Part shown: positions 17,010-25,737 of the stretch, piece by piece
Numbering within the stretch: the stretch's first letter is position 1
How the letters are laid out: every line of letters begins with the position of its first letter
Assembly (NCBI GenBank): GCA_029557815.1
Contig: JAKQHX010000034.1
Coordinates: forward strand, 1-48,324
From: a bacterium
GTDB taxonomy: Bacteria; Patescibacteriota; Saccharimonadia; Saccharimonadales; JAGQNK01
DNA length: 48,324 bases
Direction: 5' to 3'
Program-made: the position numbers and the translations under genes
The notes under the pieces: model-generated
Seen by the model: only the letters and a program-made list of their open reading frames with translations
Databases searched by the model: none
What the model was told of the DNA's origin: nothing

Positions 17010-17116
17010 TTAGAGTTAGCAAATCCTAAGAAGTCCGTAATCAGTCGCCCGAAGGCACACCGCAACGCACAGAACCGAAAACCTCGTAGGATTTTATTTG
17101 CATACGTCTACTCTAA
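17010..17116 (-). other. Potential structured 5' leader of valS
   Basis: Nested complementary arms TTAGAGT(17010-17016)/ACTCTAA(17110-17116) and GCAAATCCTA(17019-17028)/TAGGATTTTATTTGC(17087-17101). Confidence 0.4.
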
Positions 17117-17326
17117 CACTTTTAAGGTAAGACATCCACCTCTGTTGGTTTTTCACATGAAATTAGCACAAACATATACAAAGCTTTTTATCAAAAGCCC
17201 TCTACCAGTTCCCTAATTGTTCGTATTTTGTTTGCAATGTACGTGCCTTATAAGGGCAAACAATCGAACTTTTTGTTTTCCTTTCTACCATACGCTCTTT
17301 GACTAACAAAAACAAGAAGCAGGCTA

Positions 17327-17355
17327 TTTACAACTATACGTAAGCATGTTATAAT
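17327..17355 (+). promoter_or_regulatory. Sigma70-type promoter
   Basis: TTTACA-17-TATAAT, spacer ends GCATGT. Confidence 0.8.
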
Positions 17356-17363
17356 ATACAAAC

Positions 17364-17654
17364 ATGACAGATCATATCAAAACAGAAAAACGAACCGTCC
17401 TTGAGCTGCCGATCGCCGAGTTCTGTGCGCCATCAGGTGTCGTTGACGAAAAGGGGAGGGAACTCTCGAACGGCCAAATTATCATGGATGTCTACGAAGC
17501 CCAAGGGTATCGGGTCTGGCCGAGTTCAAATGGGGTCCTGAGCCCGGAAGCGCGGCGCACCAACTCCGAAATAACAAGGAACCCAGATCTATCACCCCAC
17601 CAAAAAGCCGGCGCCTACATTGTCGCTATCCGGGCTGAACGTCCGGTACAGTAA
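17364..17654 (+). CDS. Hypothetical protein
   Basis: 96 aa ORF 9 nt after a consensus -10; possibly leaderless. Confidence 0.65.
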   Translation: MTDHIKTEKRTVLELPIAEFCAPSGVVDEKGRELSNGQIIMDVYEAQGYRVWPSSNGVLSPEARRTNSEITRNPDLSPHQKAGAYIVAIRAERPVQ

Positions 17655-17664
17655 GGCGAGACCA

Positions 17665-17693
17665 TTGACAAAACGCTTAAGTTTTGCTATAAT
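17665..17693 (+). promoter_or_regulatory. Sigma70-type promoter for LOG-family gene
   Basis: TTGACA-17-TATAAT. Confidence 0.85.
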
Positions 17694-17773
17694 GTATATA
17701 TGACCAATAAAAATAAAAACATACAAAAAGCAGCTCTGACACAACCGGTGCCAGGCATACATTAGGCAGTACG

Positions 17774-18505
17774 ATGCAGACCAAATATGTACCCAAACAA
17801 CCATTCGTTGCACATCGCGATGCTATTGTGGAGCTTGTTGACCACGAGACAGAAGAGCGCGTGGACCGTATCGAGAAAGAGTTTACCGATGGCTTTAACC
17901 TTATCAATGAATATCACTACACAGTAACGGTATTTGGCTCGGCGCGCGTGACAGAAAGCCACCCCGACTACCAGCGGGCGAGGGAGCTGACAGGTAAGTT
18001 GGCAAAAGAGGGCTTCGCGATCGTGACCGGTGGCGGCGGTGGCATCATGGAAGCGGCCAACCGCGGGGCTTTTGAAGCCAATGGCAAGTCGGTAGGGCTG
18101 AATATCAACCTGCCACACGAGCAGGTGCTGAATCCATACACGACTGAGTCACTGGCATTTCGCTACTTCTTTGCCCGTAAGGTAATGCTTGTGTATGCGG
18201 CGAGTGCACTAATCGTCTTCCCAGGCGGTTTCGGCACGATGGACGAAATGTTCGAGGCCATCACACTGGTTCAGACAGGCAAGATGCCGAGCTTACCGAT
18301 TATCCTTGTGGGCACCGAATTCTGGAAGCCTTTGGATGAGTTTATTCGCGGTCACATGCTTGCCGAAGACTTGATTAGCCCTGGTGACGAAGTGTTGTAC
18401 CACATGACTGATGACCTTGACGAGATCGTGCAGATCGTTACGTATCACCGCGACGCCACATCTGTTTTGGCTGCTTCGTATAGCTCCGAATTGTCACATG
18501 CTTAG
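17774..18505 (+). CDS. LOG-family (TIGR00730-type) protein, putative nucleoside-monophosphate phosphoribohydrolase
   Basis: VTGGGGGIMEAANRGAFE and FPGGFGTMDEMFEAITLVQTGK. Confidence 0.92.
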   Translation: MQTKYVPKQPFVAHRDAIVELVDHETEERVDRIEKEFTDGFNLINEYHYTVTVFGSARVTESHPDYQRARELTGKLAKEGFAIVTGGGGGIMEAANRGAFEANGKSVGLNINLPHEQVLNPYTTESLAFRYFFARKVMLVYAASALIVFPGGFGTMDEMFEAITLVQTGKMPSLPIILVGTEFWKPLDEFIRGHMLAEDLISPGDEVLYHMTDDLDEIVQIVTYHRDATSVLAASYSSELSHA

Positions 18506-19555
18506 GTTTGGGGAAATATTAAGCGTATAGGGGTCGGCGGTTGGCCGGCCTTCTTGCACGTGAAAGCAGCCGAGCGTGGCAATCATGGCGCCATTGTCGG
18601 TGCAAAGTTTCGGGTCGGTATATTCGGCGGGGAAGGGCAGGCGTTCGGCCAGTTGGCGACGGAGTTCGGTGCTGGCAGCTACGCCGCCGCCGATGACGAC
18701 GCTCGCAGGTTGGAATTCTTCGACGGCTAGGATGGTTTTGTCTACTACTGTTTCCACGGCTATACGCTGGAAACTAGCGGCGATGTCGGCTTTTTGTTGC
18801 TCGGTGAGCCGGGCGGCGATTTCATACGATGGAAATTCATGCGTTTCGCCGATGGCTTTTTGGGCGGTCCTTAGTACCGCAGTCTTGAGGCCGCTATACG
18901 AATAGTCATACTTCGCCGCTAGTTTTGCTTTCGGGAATTTGTATGTAGCAGGGTCGCCCTCGCTAGCTTTCTTCGCAATGCTGGGGCCGCCAGGATAGGG
19001 CAGACCAAGGATTTTGGCAACTTTGTCAAACGCTTCGCCGATGGCATCGTCATGGGTCTGGCCGAGCAGCGTGTAGTCGAAATGGTTCCGCCACAGCACG
19101 AGCTGACTGTGCCCACCGGAGACAATGAGTCCAAGTAAGGGGAACGTCGGTTGCTTCTGGGGCAACGTGAAGCCCTCCAGCGGCGTTTCCGTCAGAAAGT
19201 TGGCGTAGATGTGTCCCTCGACATGATTGATGGCGTACAGCGGCTTACGTTTCACGATAGCCAGTGTCCGTGCGGTCATGACGCCGACCAGCAATGAACC
19301 GCCCAGACCCGCGCCATGAGTAACGGCTATGGCATCAATATCATCCCAGCCTAGACCCGCTTGTCGAAAGGCGCCTTCCAGTGTCGGTGTCATAGCTGTG
19401 ATGTGTTCGCGGGCGGCCAGTTCTGGTACGACACCGCCGTACTCGGCATGGATGTCCATGCTGCTGGCCGTTACACAGGCTAATAACTCGCGGCCATCAC
19501 GTACAATGCCGACACTGGTTTCGTCACAGCTCGTTTCGATACCAAGAACAATCAT
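18494..19555 (-). CDS. tsaD: tRNA N6-adenosine threonylcarbamoyltransferase TsaD
   Basis: MIVLGIETSCDETSVGIV, HVEGHIYAN, ISGGHSQLV-type motif, VIGGGVAAS; start moved to MIVLGIETSCDET. Confidence 0.96.
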   Translation of the reverse strand: MIVLGIETSCDETSVGIVRDGRELLACVTASSMDIHAEYGGVVPELAAREHITAMTPTLEGAFRQAGLGWDDIDAIAVTHGAGLGGSLLVGVMTARTLAIVKRKPLYAINHVEGHIYANFLTETPLEGFTLPQKQPTFPLLGLIVSGGHSQLVLWRNHFDYTLLGQTHDDAIGEAFDKVAKILGLPYPGGPSIAKKASEGDPATYKFPKAKLAAKYDYSYSGLKTAVLRTAQKAIGETHEFPSYEIAARLTEQQKADIAASFQRIAVETVVDKTILAVEEFQPASVVIGGGVAASTELRRQLAERLPFPAEYTDPKLCTDNGAMIATLGCFHVQEGRPTADPYTLNISPNLSM

Positions 19556-19581
19556 TTGACGTAGTATAACAGATGAAGGAA

Positions 19582-19610
19582 TTGTAAAAAATAAGTATAA
19601 GTGGTATAGT
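19582..19610 (+). promoter_or_regulatory. Sigma70-type promoter
   Basis: TTGTAA-17-TATAGT, 6 nt before ATG at 19617. Confidence 0.6.
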
Positions 19611-19616
19611 AAACAT

Positions 19617-20198
19617 ATGAGCACTGAATCATTCGGGCAGGACCCATATCCTTACGGGGCACCACTTACCGAAGGGGAGAGCCAAGTCTTTGCTGAGGTT
19701 CGGCGTGAGTTCGTGGAGGGCGACCGCGCTCGTTGTGTGTTGGCGGACGAAACGCCAGGTACAGTACTGCGGATGAACACCCTTGTCGGAGTGGCAACCT
19801 TTGCAATTCATTCCTGGGGAACAGGGCATGAGATAGTACCCGGTACTGCCGTGTATGCAAAAACCGTCGAAAACCATATCCGGGAGATTTCTACGAGTGA
19901 GTTCAAAATTTTTGGTGCATCCGAAGAAAGAACAATGCTAAACCTAGGTACGATTGATGAGTGTGCAGATTTGATGGTCGCTCCGCTGACAGTCGGCCCT
20001 CTGTGGGAAGAAGATATGGCAATGAGCGAGGAGGAATTCCAGATACAGGTTGCGCACGGTGCGATTATCTACACTCAGATGGGCTATCTCCGTCGTGTCG
20101 AACGGGAGCCCGTTGTTATACCGGGTGTTGTATCGCTGGAGCGCGTCGTCCGGAAAAAGGGCGACGAGGCAGCCACTTTCTTTCCCCGGCTTCCTTGA
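19617..20198 (+). CDS. Hypothetical protein
   Basis: 193 aa ORF with upstream promoter; no recognised domain. Confidence 0.7.
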   Translation: MSTESFGQDPYPYGAPLTEGESQVFAEVRREFVEGDRARCVLADETPGTVLRMNTLVGVATFAIHSWGTGHEIVPGTAVYAKTVENHIREISTSEFKIFGASEERTMLNLGTIDECADLMVAPLTVGPLWEEDMAMSEEEFQIQVAHGAIIYTQMGYLRRVEREPVVIPGVVSLERVVRKKGDEAATFFPRLP

Positions 20199-20228
20199 GG
20201 ATAGTACTAATCCTACCCAATCTACAGT

Positions 20229-21593
20229 ATGATTGAAGGGATGAACCCGCGAAAAATTGTCAAAAAGGTTATCCCGACCAGTTTATTCAAAGCAATTGAG
20301 CCGCTGGGGCACAAGGGCGAGGCAATTGCATTCGCCACACTCAACGGTTTTCCGGCAAAGGGTTTGAAGGTCATTGGCGTTACTGGTACCAACGGCAAGA
20401 CGAGCACCTGTTTTATCATCCACAAGATGCTGACGGAGGCCGGGTTCAAGACCGGACTCATGACAACCGTCGCCTACGGCGTTGGCGATGATATCAAGCC
20501 GCAAGTGGCGCATATGACGACCGTATCGGTACCGCTCCTCAATAAGCGTATCAAGGCCATGAAAGAGCAGGGCGCCGAGTACTTGGTGCTGGAGGTGACA
20601 AGCCACGCGCTTGCGCAACACCGTGTCTGGGGCGTGCCGTTTTCCATCGCGGTCATGACCAACATAACTCATGAACACCTGGATTATCACGGCACCTTCG
20701 AGAAGTATCGAGACGCAAAACGAATGCTATTCAAGCAAACAAATCGGAACCGCAACGGCTTGCAACTCGGTATCGTGAATGCTGACGATACAAATGCCGA
20801 ACTTTTCGCTCGTGACACCAAAGACTCTGTTTCGTATGGTCTGAAAAATGGTGATATTCGGGCAACCAAAGTGAAGCTGACGCCATCCGGCAGCCGTTAT
20901 GTAGCAGTTGCCGGTGAGGACGAGTACCGCATAGAGTGCCATCTGCCGGGCAGCTTCAATGTCAGTAACTCACTGGCGGCGGTGGCTGTCGGCCGGGCGT
21001 TGGGCCTCACCAAGGATCAGATACAGAAAGGCATCGCCGCGCTCCGGACCGTCGAAGGTCGGATGGAGCGCATCGATGAAGGCCAGGACTTTGACGTTAT
21101 CATCGACTATGCCCATACACCGGACAGCTTCGAGAAACTGTTCCGTGATCTCAAGCCGGTAGTACAGGGCAAGCTCATCGCACTCTTCGGGTCAGCCGGC
21201 CGGCGTGATGAAGCCAAGCGTGCCGAACAGGGGCGTATCGCCGGTAAGTACGCCGACGAAATCATCGTGACCGAAGAAGATGACCGTGACATGGACGGAC
21301 AGGAGATTATGGAGCAGATAGCTGGTGGGGTCATCCAGGCTGGCAAGCAGCAGGATAAGGACTTGTTCCTCGTACATGACCGTGCCAAGGCAATTGCTTT
21401 TGCGTTTAGGCGAGCAAAAAAAGGCGACACAGTAATCCTGCTCGGCAAGGGCCACGAAAAAGATATCCTCCGCGGCGGTCCGCGCGCCGCTGAACTGCGT
21501 CATTTGCCCCAGGACGACCACGACCCCCAGCGGGTTGTCGAACACCCTTGGAACGAAGTCGAAGAAGCCAAAAAAGCCCTCAAGAAAATCTAA
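20229..21593 (+). CDS. MurE-like Mur ligase with shortened N-terminus
   Basis: GVTGTNGKTSTCFIIHKML, MTNITHEHLDYHGTFEKYRDAKRMLF, GRMERIDEGQDFDVIIDYAHTPDSFEKLF, LLGKGHE. Confidence 0.92.
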   Translation: MIEGMNPRKIVKKVIPTSLFKAIEPLGHKGEAIAFATLNGFPAKGLKVIGVTGTNGKTSTCFIIHKMLTEAGFKTGLMTTVAYGVGDDIKPQVAHMTTVSVPLLNKRIKAMKEQGAEYLVLEVTSHALAQHRVWGVPFSIAVMTNITHEHLDYHGTFEKYRDAKRMLFKQTNRNRNGLQLGIVNADDTNAELFARDTKDSVSYGLKNGDIRATKVKLTPSGSRYVAVAGEDEYRIECHLPGSFNVSNSLAAVAVGRALGLTKDQIQKGIAALRTVEGRMERIDEGQDFDVIIDYAHTPDSFEKLFRDLKPVVQGKLIALFGSAGRRDEAKRAEQGRIAGKYADEIIVTEEDDRDMDGQEIMEQIAGGVIQAGKQQDKDLFLVHDRAKAIAFAFRRAKKGDTVILLGKGHEKDILRGGPRAAELRHLPQDDHDPQRVVEHPWNEVEEAKKALKKI

Positions 21594-21607
21594 GCGATAC
21601 ACAACAC

Positions 21608-21636
21608 TTGCAAAATAAGCAAAAGCATGATACAAT
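21608..21636 (+). promoter_or_regulatory. Sigma70-type promoter
   Basis: TTGCAA-17-TACAAT, spacer AATAAGCAAAAGCATGA. Confidence 0.75.
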
Positions 21637-21660
21637 GCTATTGGTAAGTAGAAAATAAAA

Positions 21661-22194
21661 ATGACAGAACAAGAAACTCTAAAAATACTCCAACGTCCTG
21701 ACCTAGGTGTTGAAGCCATCGCCCAAGCTGAGCCTATAACGGTCTCCAGAGAACATTTTCCATGGCTATCGTCCGAACAAATGGACGTACCGACCGTCCA
21801 CGTCAAGCTCGAGGACGGCACCACCCAATTCAGATATGGGAGTCTCGTCGGTTGTAATCCGGGCACTGAGAAGCTTGCTGCCGAAGTCCCTCCCCAGCAA
21901 TCCAAAAATGCCGAGCAGGGTATGTTCAAAGCGCTTGCCGCCTTACTGAATGGTCAGCATGCGACAAGCGTCGACAGTATGTCACAGTATGTTGCCGGGG
22001 ATATTCCGGTATTCAAAACTGCTAAAAAAGGTGCTGACGTCTCGAGATTGTATTTCGCGGTGACTTCTGACACTGACGGGCAGCCACTTGTGTTCAAGTT
22101 GGGTGTAGCAAAGCATAAAAAACAAGATAGCTTGCTCGCTATACTAAAGGGAACGCCCGGCGAAAAACGAAAAAAGGATGGCGGCAAACGCTAA
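21661..22194 (+). CDS. Hypothetical protein
   Basis: 177 aa ORF downstream of promoter. Confidence 0.7.
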   Translation: MTEQETLKILQRPDLGVEAIAQAEPITVSREHFPWLSSEQMDVPTVHVKLEDGTTQFRYGSLVGCNPGTEKLAAEVPPQQSKNAEQGMFKALAALLNGQHATSVDSMSQYVAGDIPVFKTAKKGADVSRLYFAVTSDTDGQPLVFKLGVAKHKKQDSLLAILKGTPGEKRKKDGGKR

Positions 22195-22216
22195 ACTATG
22201 GTATAATATGGGTACT

Positions 22217-22552
22217 ATGCCTGGCTACAGCGAGAGACATCTGGGAGACGAAAGAGTATTTGACGACGCTTTTGAGGCGGTTTCTCATAATATTGACGAT
22301 CAAGACCGCCTGCAGGCGATTGAAGTTGCCTTAACCCATAATGGCAAAAGGTATGCGCTAGCAGTCGAAACCTACGGCATGCATCTGGCACGTGTTGAGC
22401 CGGATGCTGAGGAGACCGAGACGGATGGTGACCCGACGCTCGTCATCCCCGTAGAAGAAATCCTACCTTCGGATTTAGTAAATATCAGACACACTCCGTT
22501 TGAAGAGCTTGAGCCGTACTTGGTACTGCAAGAGCCGGACGACGAGATCTAA
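22217..22552 (+). CDS. Hypothetical protein
   Basis: Start placed at MPGYSERHLG (or MGTM at 22208); TGGTATAAT extended -10 at 22199-22207. Confidence 0.65.
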   Translation: MPGYSERHLGDERVFDDAFEAVSHNIDDQDRLQAIEVALTHNGKRYALAVETYGMHLARVEPDAEETETDGDPTLVIPVEEILPSDLVNIRHTPFEELEPYLVLQEPDDEI

Positions 22553-23436
22553 TTATCTAGTGTCAGGGTAGTGCAGCGGATGTAGCCGCCGCCTTTGGCG
22601 AGCTCGGTGATTTCCGGTGTGATAACGGTGAAGCCGCGGGCTTCCAGTTCGGTCCTGAACTTTGGTGCGTGAGCGCTCATGACCACTGTTTCGCCGGTAG
22701 AGACGAGGTTGCAGGCAAAACCTTTCGTAGCTTCATGTCGGCTGACCTCTATTTTTTCCACGCCGTCATAGCTCCGAAGTAATTGGCGGCTTGGGCGCGT
22801 GAAGGCTTCCGGACACCAGGCGATAAGGCCTTTCCGGCCACCGCCAGGGGCGCGAAGTACGGCAAGCGCCAAGTCGATATCGTAGTAAAAACTATCCGGC
22901 CAGCCGGTAGTTTTGTTGATGATCCGTGGGCCAAACCCATGCCATCGGCGCTCCGGAATGGTCCGTAGGCTTATGACGTTATAGCCAAGTGTGTCTGCCA
23001 AGAAGCTATGTACTTCCCGGTCGGTCCGGTATTCGGAGCCGACGAACAAGTCATTGCCACAAGGAAGAGCATCGCCTTGGCCACTGAATCGCAAGCCGTC
23101 CGGTACGTGGATGATTTCTTTGCCTAGCCCCCGTAAAATTTCTTCTGCATACGGTTCCTCGGCTCCACGCTTGTTCGGCAAGCGCGCCATGACGGCTTTG
23201 TCTCCACGGCAAAGCGCCCAGTTGGCGGTGTAGACACCATCTTGGCAGTCATCTGGCGGCGGTACAAGCACAACGTTGACACCGGCACTTTCAAGCGCTT
23301 GTTTGATGGCAGTATGTTCCGCCTTGGCCTTTCCAGCATCAATGGGAACGTGCGAATTCATGTAGGCGTTGATGGGAAACCTGTCATCAAAGTAATCCAC
23401 CCCGGACATCAAAACGGTATGGTTCAAACCAAGCAT
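22549..23436 (-). CDS. Amidinotransferase/DDAH-like protein
   Basis: DGVYTANWALCRGDKAVMARLPNKRGAEEPYAEE, LRFSGQGDALPCGNDLFVG, catalytic-type GGGYIRCTTLTL at C-terminus. Confidence 0.88.
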   Translation of the reverse strand: MLGLNHTVLMSGVDYFDDRFPINAYMNSHVPIDAGKAKAEHTAIKQALESAGVNVVLVPPPDDCQDGVYTANWALCRGDKAVMARLPNKRGAEEPYAEEILRGLGKEIIHVPDGLRFSGQGDALPCGNDLFVGSEYRTDREVHSFLADTLGYNVISLRTIPERRWHGFGPRIINKTTGWPDSFYYDIDLALAVLRAPGGGRKGLIAWCPEAFTRPSRQLLRSYDGVEKIEVSRHEATKGFACNLVSTGETVVMSAHAPKFRTELEARGFTVITPEITELAKGGGYIRCTTLTLDN

Positions 23437-23468
23437 TAGTACGATTGTAGCATAAGGGGTGAAATGAG

Positions 23469-23497
23469 TTGAAAAAAGATAGTTATTATGCTATAAT
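23469..23497 (+). promoter_or_regulatory. Sigma70-type promoter
   Basis: TTGAAA-17-TATAAT, extended TATGC before -10. Confidence 0.8.
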
Positions 23498-23504
23498 CAT
23501 ACAT

Positions 23505-24161
23505 ATGTCTGAACAGATGTCCCACACCAGTGCCCATCTCCACGAAGTAGTCAGCGCGTTGGCTATGGCTCATGGCGGCCGGTATGTAGAAACCCATCTG
23601 CGTTTTAGCCTTGGCCTCAACGGGGGCCTTGACGTGGTTATTACCGACCCTGAGACCGGTGGACGCGACCGCTTGCTGGTGACCCAGGAATCACCCGGAG
23701 ATATGGAAGTATACGATAAGCTCGCTGCGGCGGGCGTTCCCCAATTGACGCGTTCTGTACAAGCGGACGGTGTGGCCATGTACCGTCTGCCATTCCAGGC
23801 GAAGCCACTATCCCGCGAGCGGCTGTTCGTTGAACACTCTTCAAGCAGCACGTATGTGAGCGATGTGGAGCTGTTCGCTGGCGTGGGAAATCTCTGGCAC
23901 AAAGTCTACGCAGTAACAGGGCAGTTGCCCGCCAGTGACGTGCTGTCGTCGACAGTAGTCCTTGATTTCAAAGATATGAGCGAAACCCTCGTGCCCACAC
24001 CGCCTTATAGTTCTTGGTTGCCAATTACCGACCAGGCTGCAGCCGTGCAGCACATAGAGGCCGTCGTCGCTGAGGAGTTGCAAGGCATGAACCCCCATAT
24101 TTCGCACGGACCGCTTCTGGATGCAATGACAACTGGGTGGCATCATGGCGCTACACACTAA
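23505..24161 (+). CDS. Hypothetical protein
   Basis: MSEQMSHTSAHLHEVV...; overlaps next gene by 17 nt. Confidence 0.7.
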   Translation: MSEQMSHTSAHLHEVVSALAMAHGGRYVETHLRFSLGLNGGLDVVITDPETGGRDRLLVTQESPGDMEVYDKLAAAGVPQLTRSVQADGVAMYRLPFQAKPLSRERLFVEHSSSSTYVSDVELFAGVGNLWHKVYAVTGQLPASDVLSSTVVLDFKDMSETLVPTPPYSSWLPITDQAAAVQHIEAVVAEELQGMNPHISHGPLLDAMTTGWHHGATH

Positions 24162-25221
24162 CGAAAGCGATCACCTGTCCCCACTGGGCTCGCTTGATTG
24201 GATGGGTTCTGCTGAGCTTGACCAGCCGGAGAGAGAACTGGTAACAGGATTTCGTGCCGCCCTCCAGGAAGGCCTGGCTGTAGGCATAAAAACCCTGGAC
24301 ATTGATAGCCGTATGCACCTGGTCAATAATCCCGACAAAGCGATAGACCAGCAACTCCTGGGTGACGTCGAGAGAAAGGGCTATGCGGGACACTTTGTCG
24401 TATCGCCTGAGTACGCATGGCTACAAGGAGAAGCGCTTGGCAATTTCCGCATCATGAGAAGTGGACGTGCCGAGACATCTGCACACCAGGTATTCTTTGG
24501 GGCTTTGCAGGCAGACGGCGACAATGATCGAGGGTTGCTCGTTGCAGTCAAGCCTTGCATAGAGCGGAGCTCTACCGCTTGCAGTGACTGGCTCAATGCT
24601 CATTTGGCCCGCCGGGCCGGGGAACGTAGTTTCCAACCCGTCGGATATTTGTTGCATGAAGGTCGAGGCTACTCGGTAACTGAGCTGGACAGAGGTGTGG
24701 AGACACTGGATAACTCTGAGTGGCGGCAGGTTATGTTGGATGAAGGCAACCCCAACTACGCCGGACAAATCGAACTGCTTGGTGACATTGCGGCACGACT
24801 CGCCGGGCTGCATAAAAAGAATATCTTCCACGAAGACCCACAGTTCAAAAACATTGCCCTCGATATCAGTGGCGAGATGTTCTTCATTGATTGGGAGTCG
24901 TCGACATTTTTCCAAGGGGCAGTAGAGCAGTCGGTCCTCCAGCACAAAATGGAACATGACCTGAAGGTGCTCTTCGGCTCGATGGCGCGTTCTGTCGAGG
25001 ATAACGGGGTCGGGCTGCTTCATATATTCAAGCACCCTATCCAATGGCAGCTCTTCAAGAAGTATATTTTCGATCCGTATATGGAAACCTACCTTAGCGA
25101 TGAGGGCGAGGATGACTCCAGGTTTGAGGTACTTGCCGAAGTAGAAGCCACCCTCCAGCACTATATTGAATCGGGCGCTATCTACGAATCGCTCAAACGT
25201 CACAGAGGACACCACAACTAG
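24145..25221 (+). CDS. Protein-kinase/phosphotransferase-fold protein
   Basis: LLVAVKPC (VAVK-like Lys), LAGLHKKNIFHEDPQFKNIALDISGEMFFIDWES (catalytic loop H-E-D-x4-N and metal-binding D). Confidence 0.75.
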   Translation: MALHTNESDHLSPLGSLDWMGSAELDQPERELVTGFRAALQEGLAVGIKTLDIDSRMHLVNNPDKAIDQQLLGDVERKGYAGHFVVSPEYAWLQGEALGNFRIMRSGRAETSAHQVFFGALQADGDNDRGLLVAVKPCIERSSTACSDWLNAHLARRAGERSFQPVGYLLHEGRGYSVTELDRGVETLDNSEWRQVMLDEGNPNYAGQIELLGDIAARLAGLHKKNIFHEDPQFKNIALDISGEMFFIDWESSTFFQGAVEQSVLQHKMEHDLKVLFGSMARSVEDNGVGLLHIFKHPIQWQLFKKYIFDPYMETYLSDEGEDDSRFEVLAEVEATLQHYIESGAIYESLKRHRGHHN

Positions 25222-25231
25222 CCCGCTGTAC

Positions 25232-25261
25232 TTGACAGGGAAATTAGCACTCGGCTATTAT
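25232..25261 (+). promoter_or_regulatory. groESL promoter
   Basis: TTGACA (25232-25237), 18-nt spacer, TATTAT (25256-25261), overlapping CIRCE. Confidence 0.75.
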
Positions 25262-25270
25262 GAGTGCTAA
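25244..25270 (+). promoter_or_regulatory. CIRCE element (HrcA operator)
   Basis: Perfect TTAGCACTC-N9-GAGTGCTAA upstream of groES. Confidence 0.98.
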
Positions 25271-25328
25271 TGGATGGTGTTTTATGCACTGTCCTTTCCT
25301 AAGGAAACACTGATAAACGGAGGAAGAT

Positions 25329-25598
25329 ATGGCTGTAAAAATTCAACCATTGGCTGACTATGTCGTAGCACAGCAGGAAGAGGCCGAGACCAAGACCGCC
25401 AGCGGTTTATACATCCCAGGCGGCGCCCAGGAAAAGCCGAAGGTCGCAAAAGTCCTGGCAACTGGCAAAGAGGTCAAGAATGTCAAAGTCGGTGACCGAA
25501 TCATCTACGGCGGTTATAGCAACACCGATGTCAAGATGGACAACGAGACCTACATGCTGGTCAAAGAAGAAAATATCTACGCAACGGTAAAAGGTTAG
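25329..25598 (+). CDS. groES: Co-chaperonin GroES
   Basis: IQPLADYVVAQQEEAETKTASGLYIPGGAQEKPKVAKVLATGKE...VGDRIIYGGYSNTDVKMDNETYMLVKEENIYA. Confidence 0.97.
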   Translation: MAVKIQPLADYVVAQQEEAETKTASGLYIPGGAQEKPKVAKVLATGKEVKNVKVGDRIIYGGYSNTDVKMDNETYMLVKEENIYATVKG

Positions 25599-25602
25599 GG
25601 CT

Positions 25603-25737
25603 ATGGATATTATTGGGTTCCTTCTTGCAGTCTTTTTCGTTTTATCGGTTTATGAATTTCATAAATCAATTGGCGAAATAAAATCCCGACTAAAAAGCAT
25701 TGAAGAAAAGCTAGATCAGAAGAAAGGAAGTAAGTAG
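25603..25737 (+). CDS. 44-aa TM/coiled-coil microprotein between groES and groEL
   Basis: MDIIGFLLAVFFVLSVYEFHKSIGEIKSRLKSIEEKLDQKKGSK*; stop abuts groEL ATG; its 3' end carries the AGAAAGGAAG ribosome-binding region. Confidence 0.7.
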   Translation: MDIIGFLLAVFFVLSVYEFHKSIGEIKSRLKSIEEKLDQKKGSK

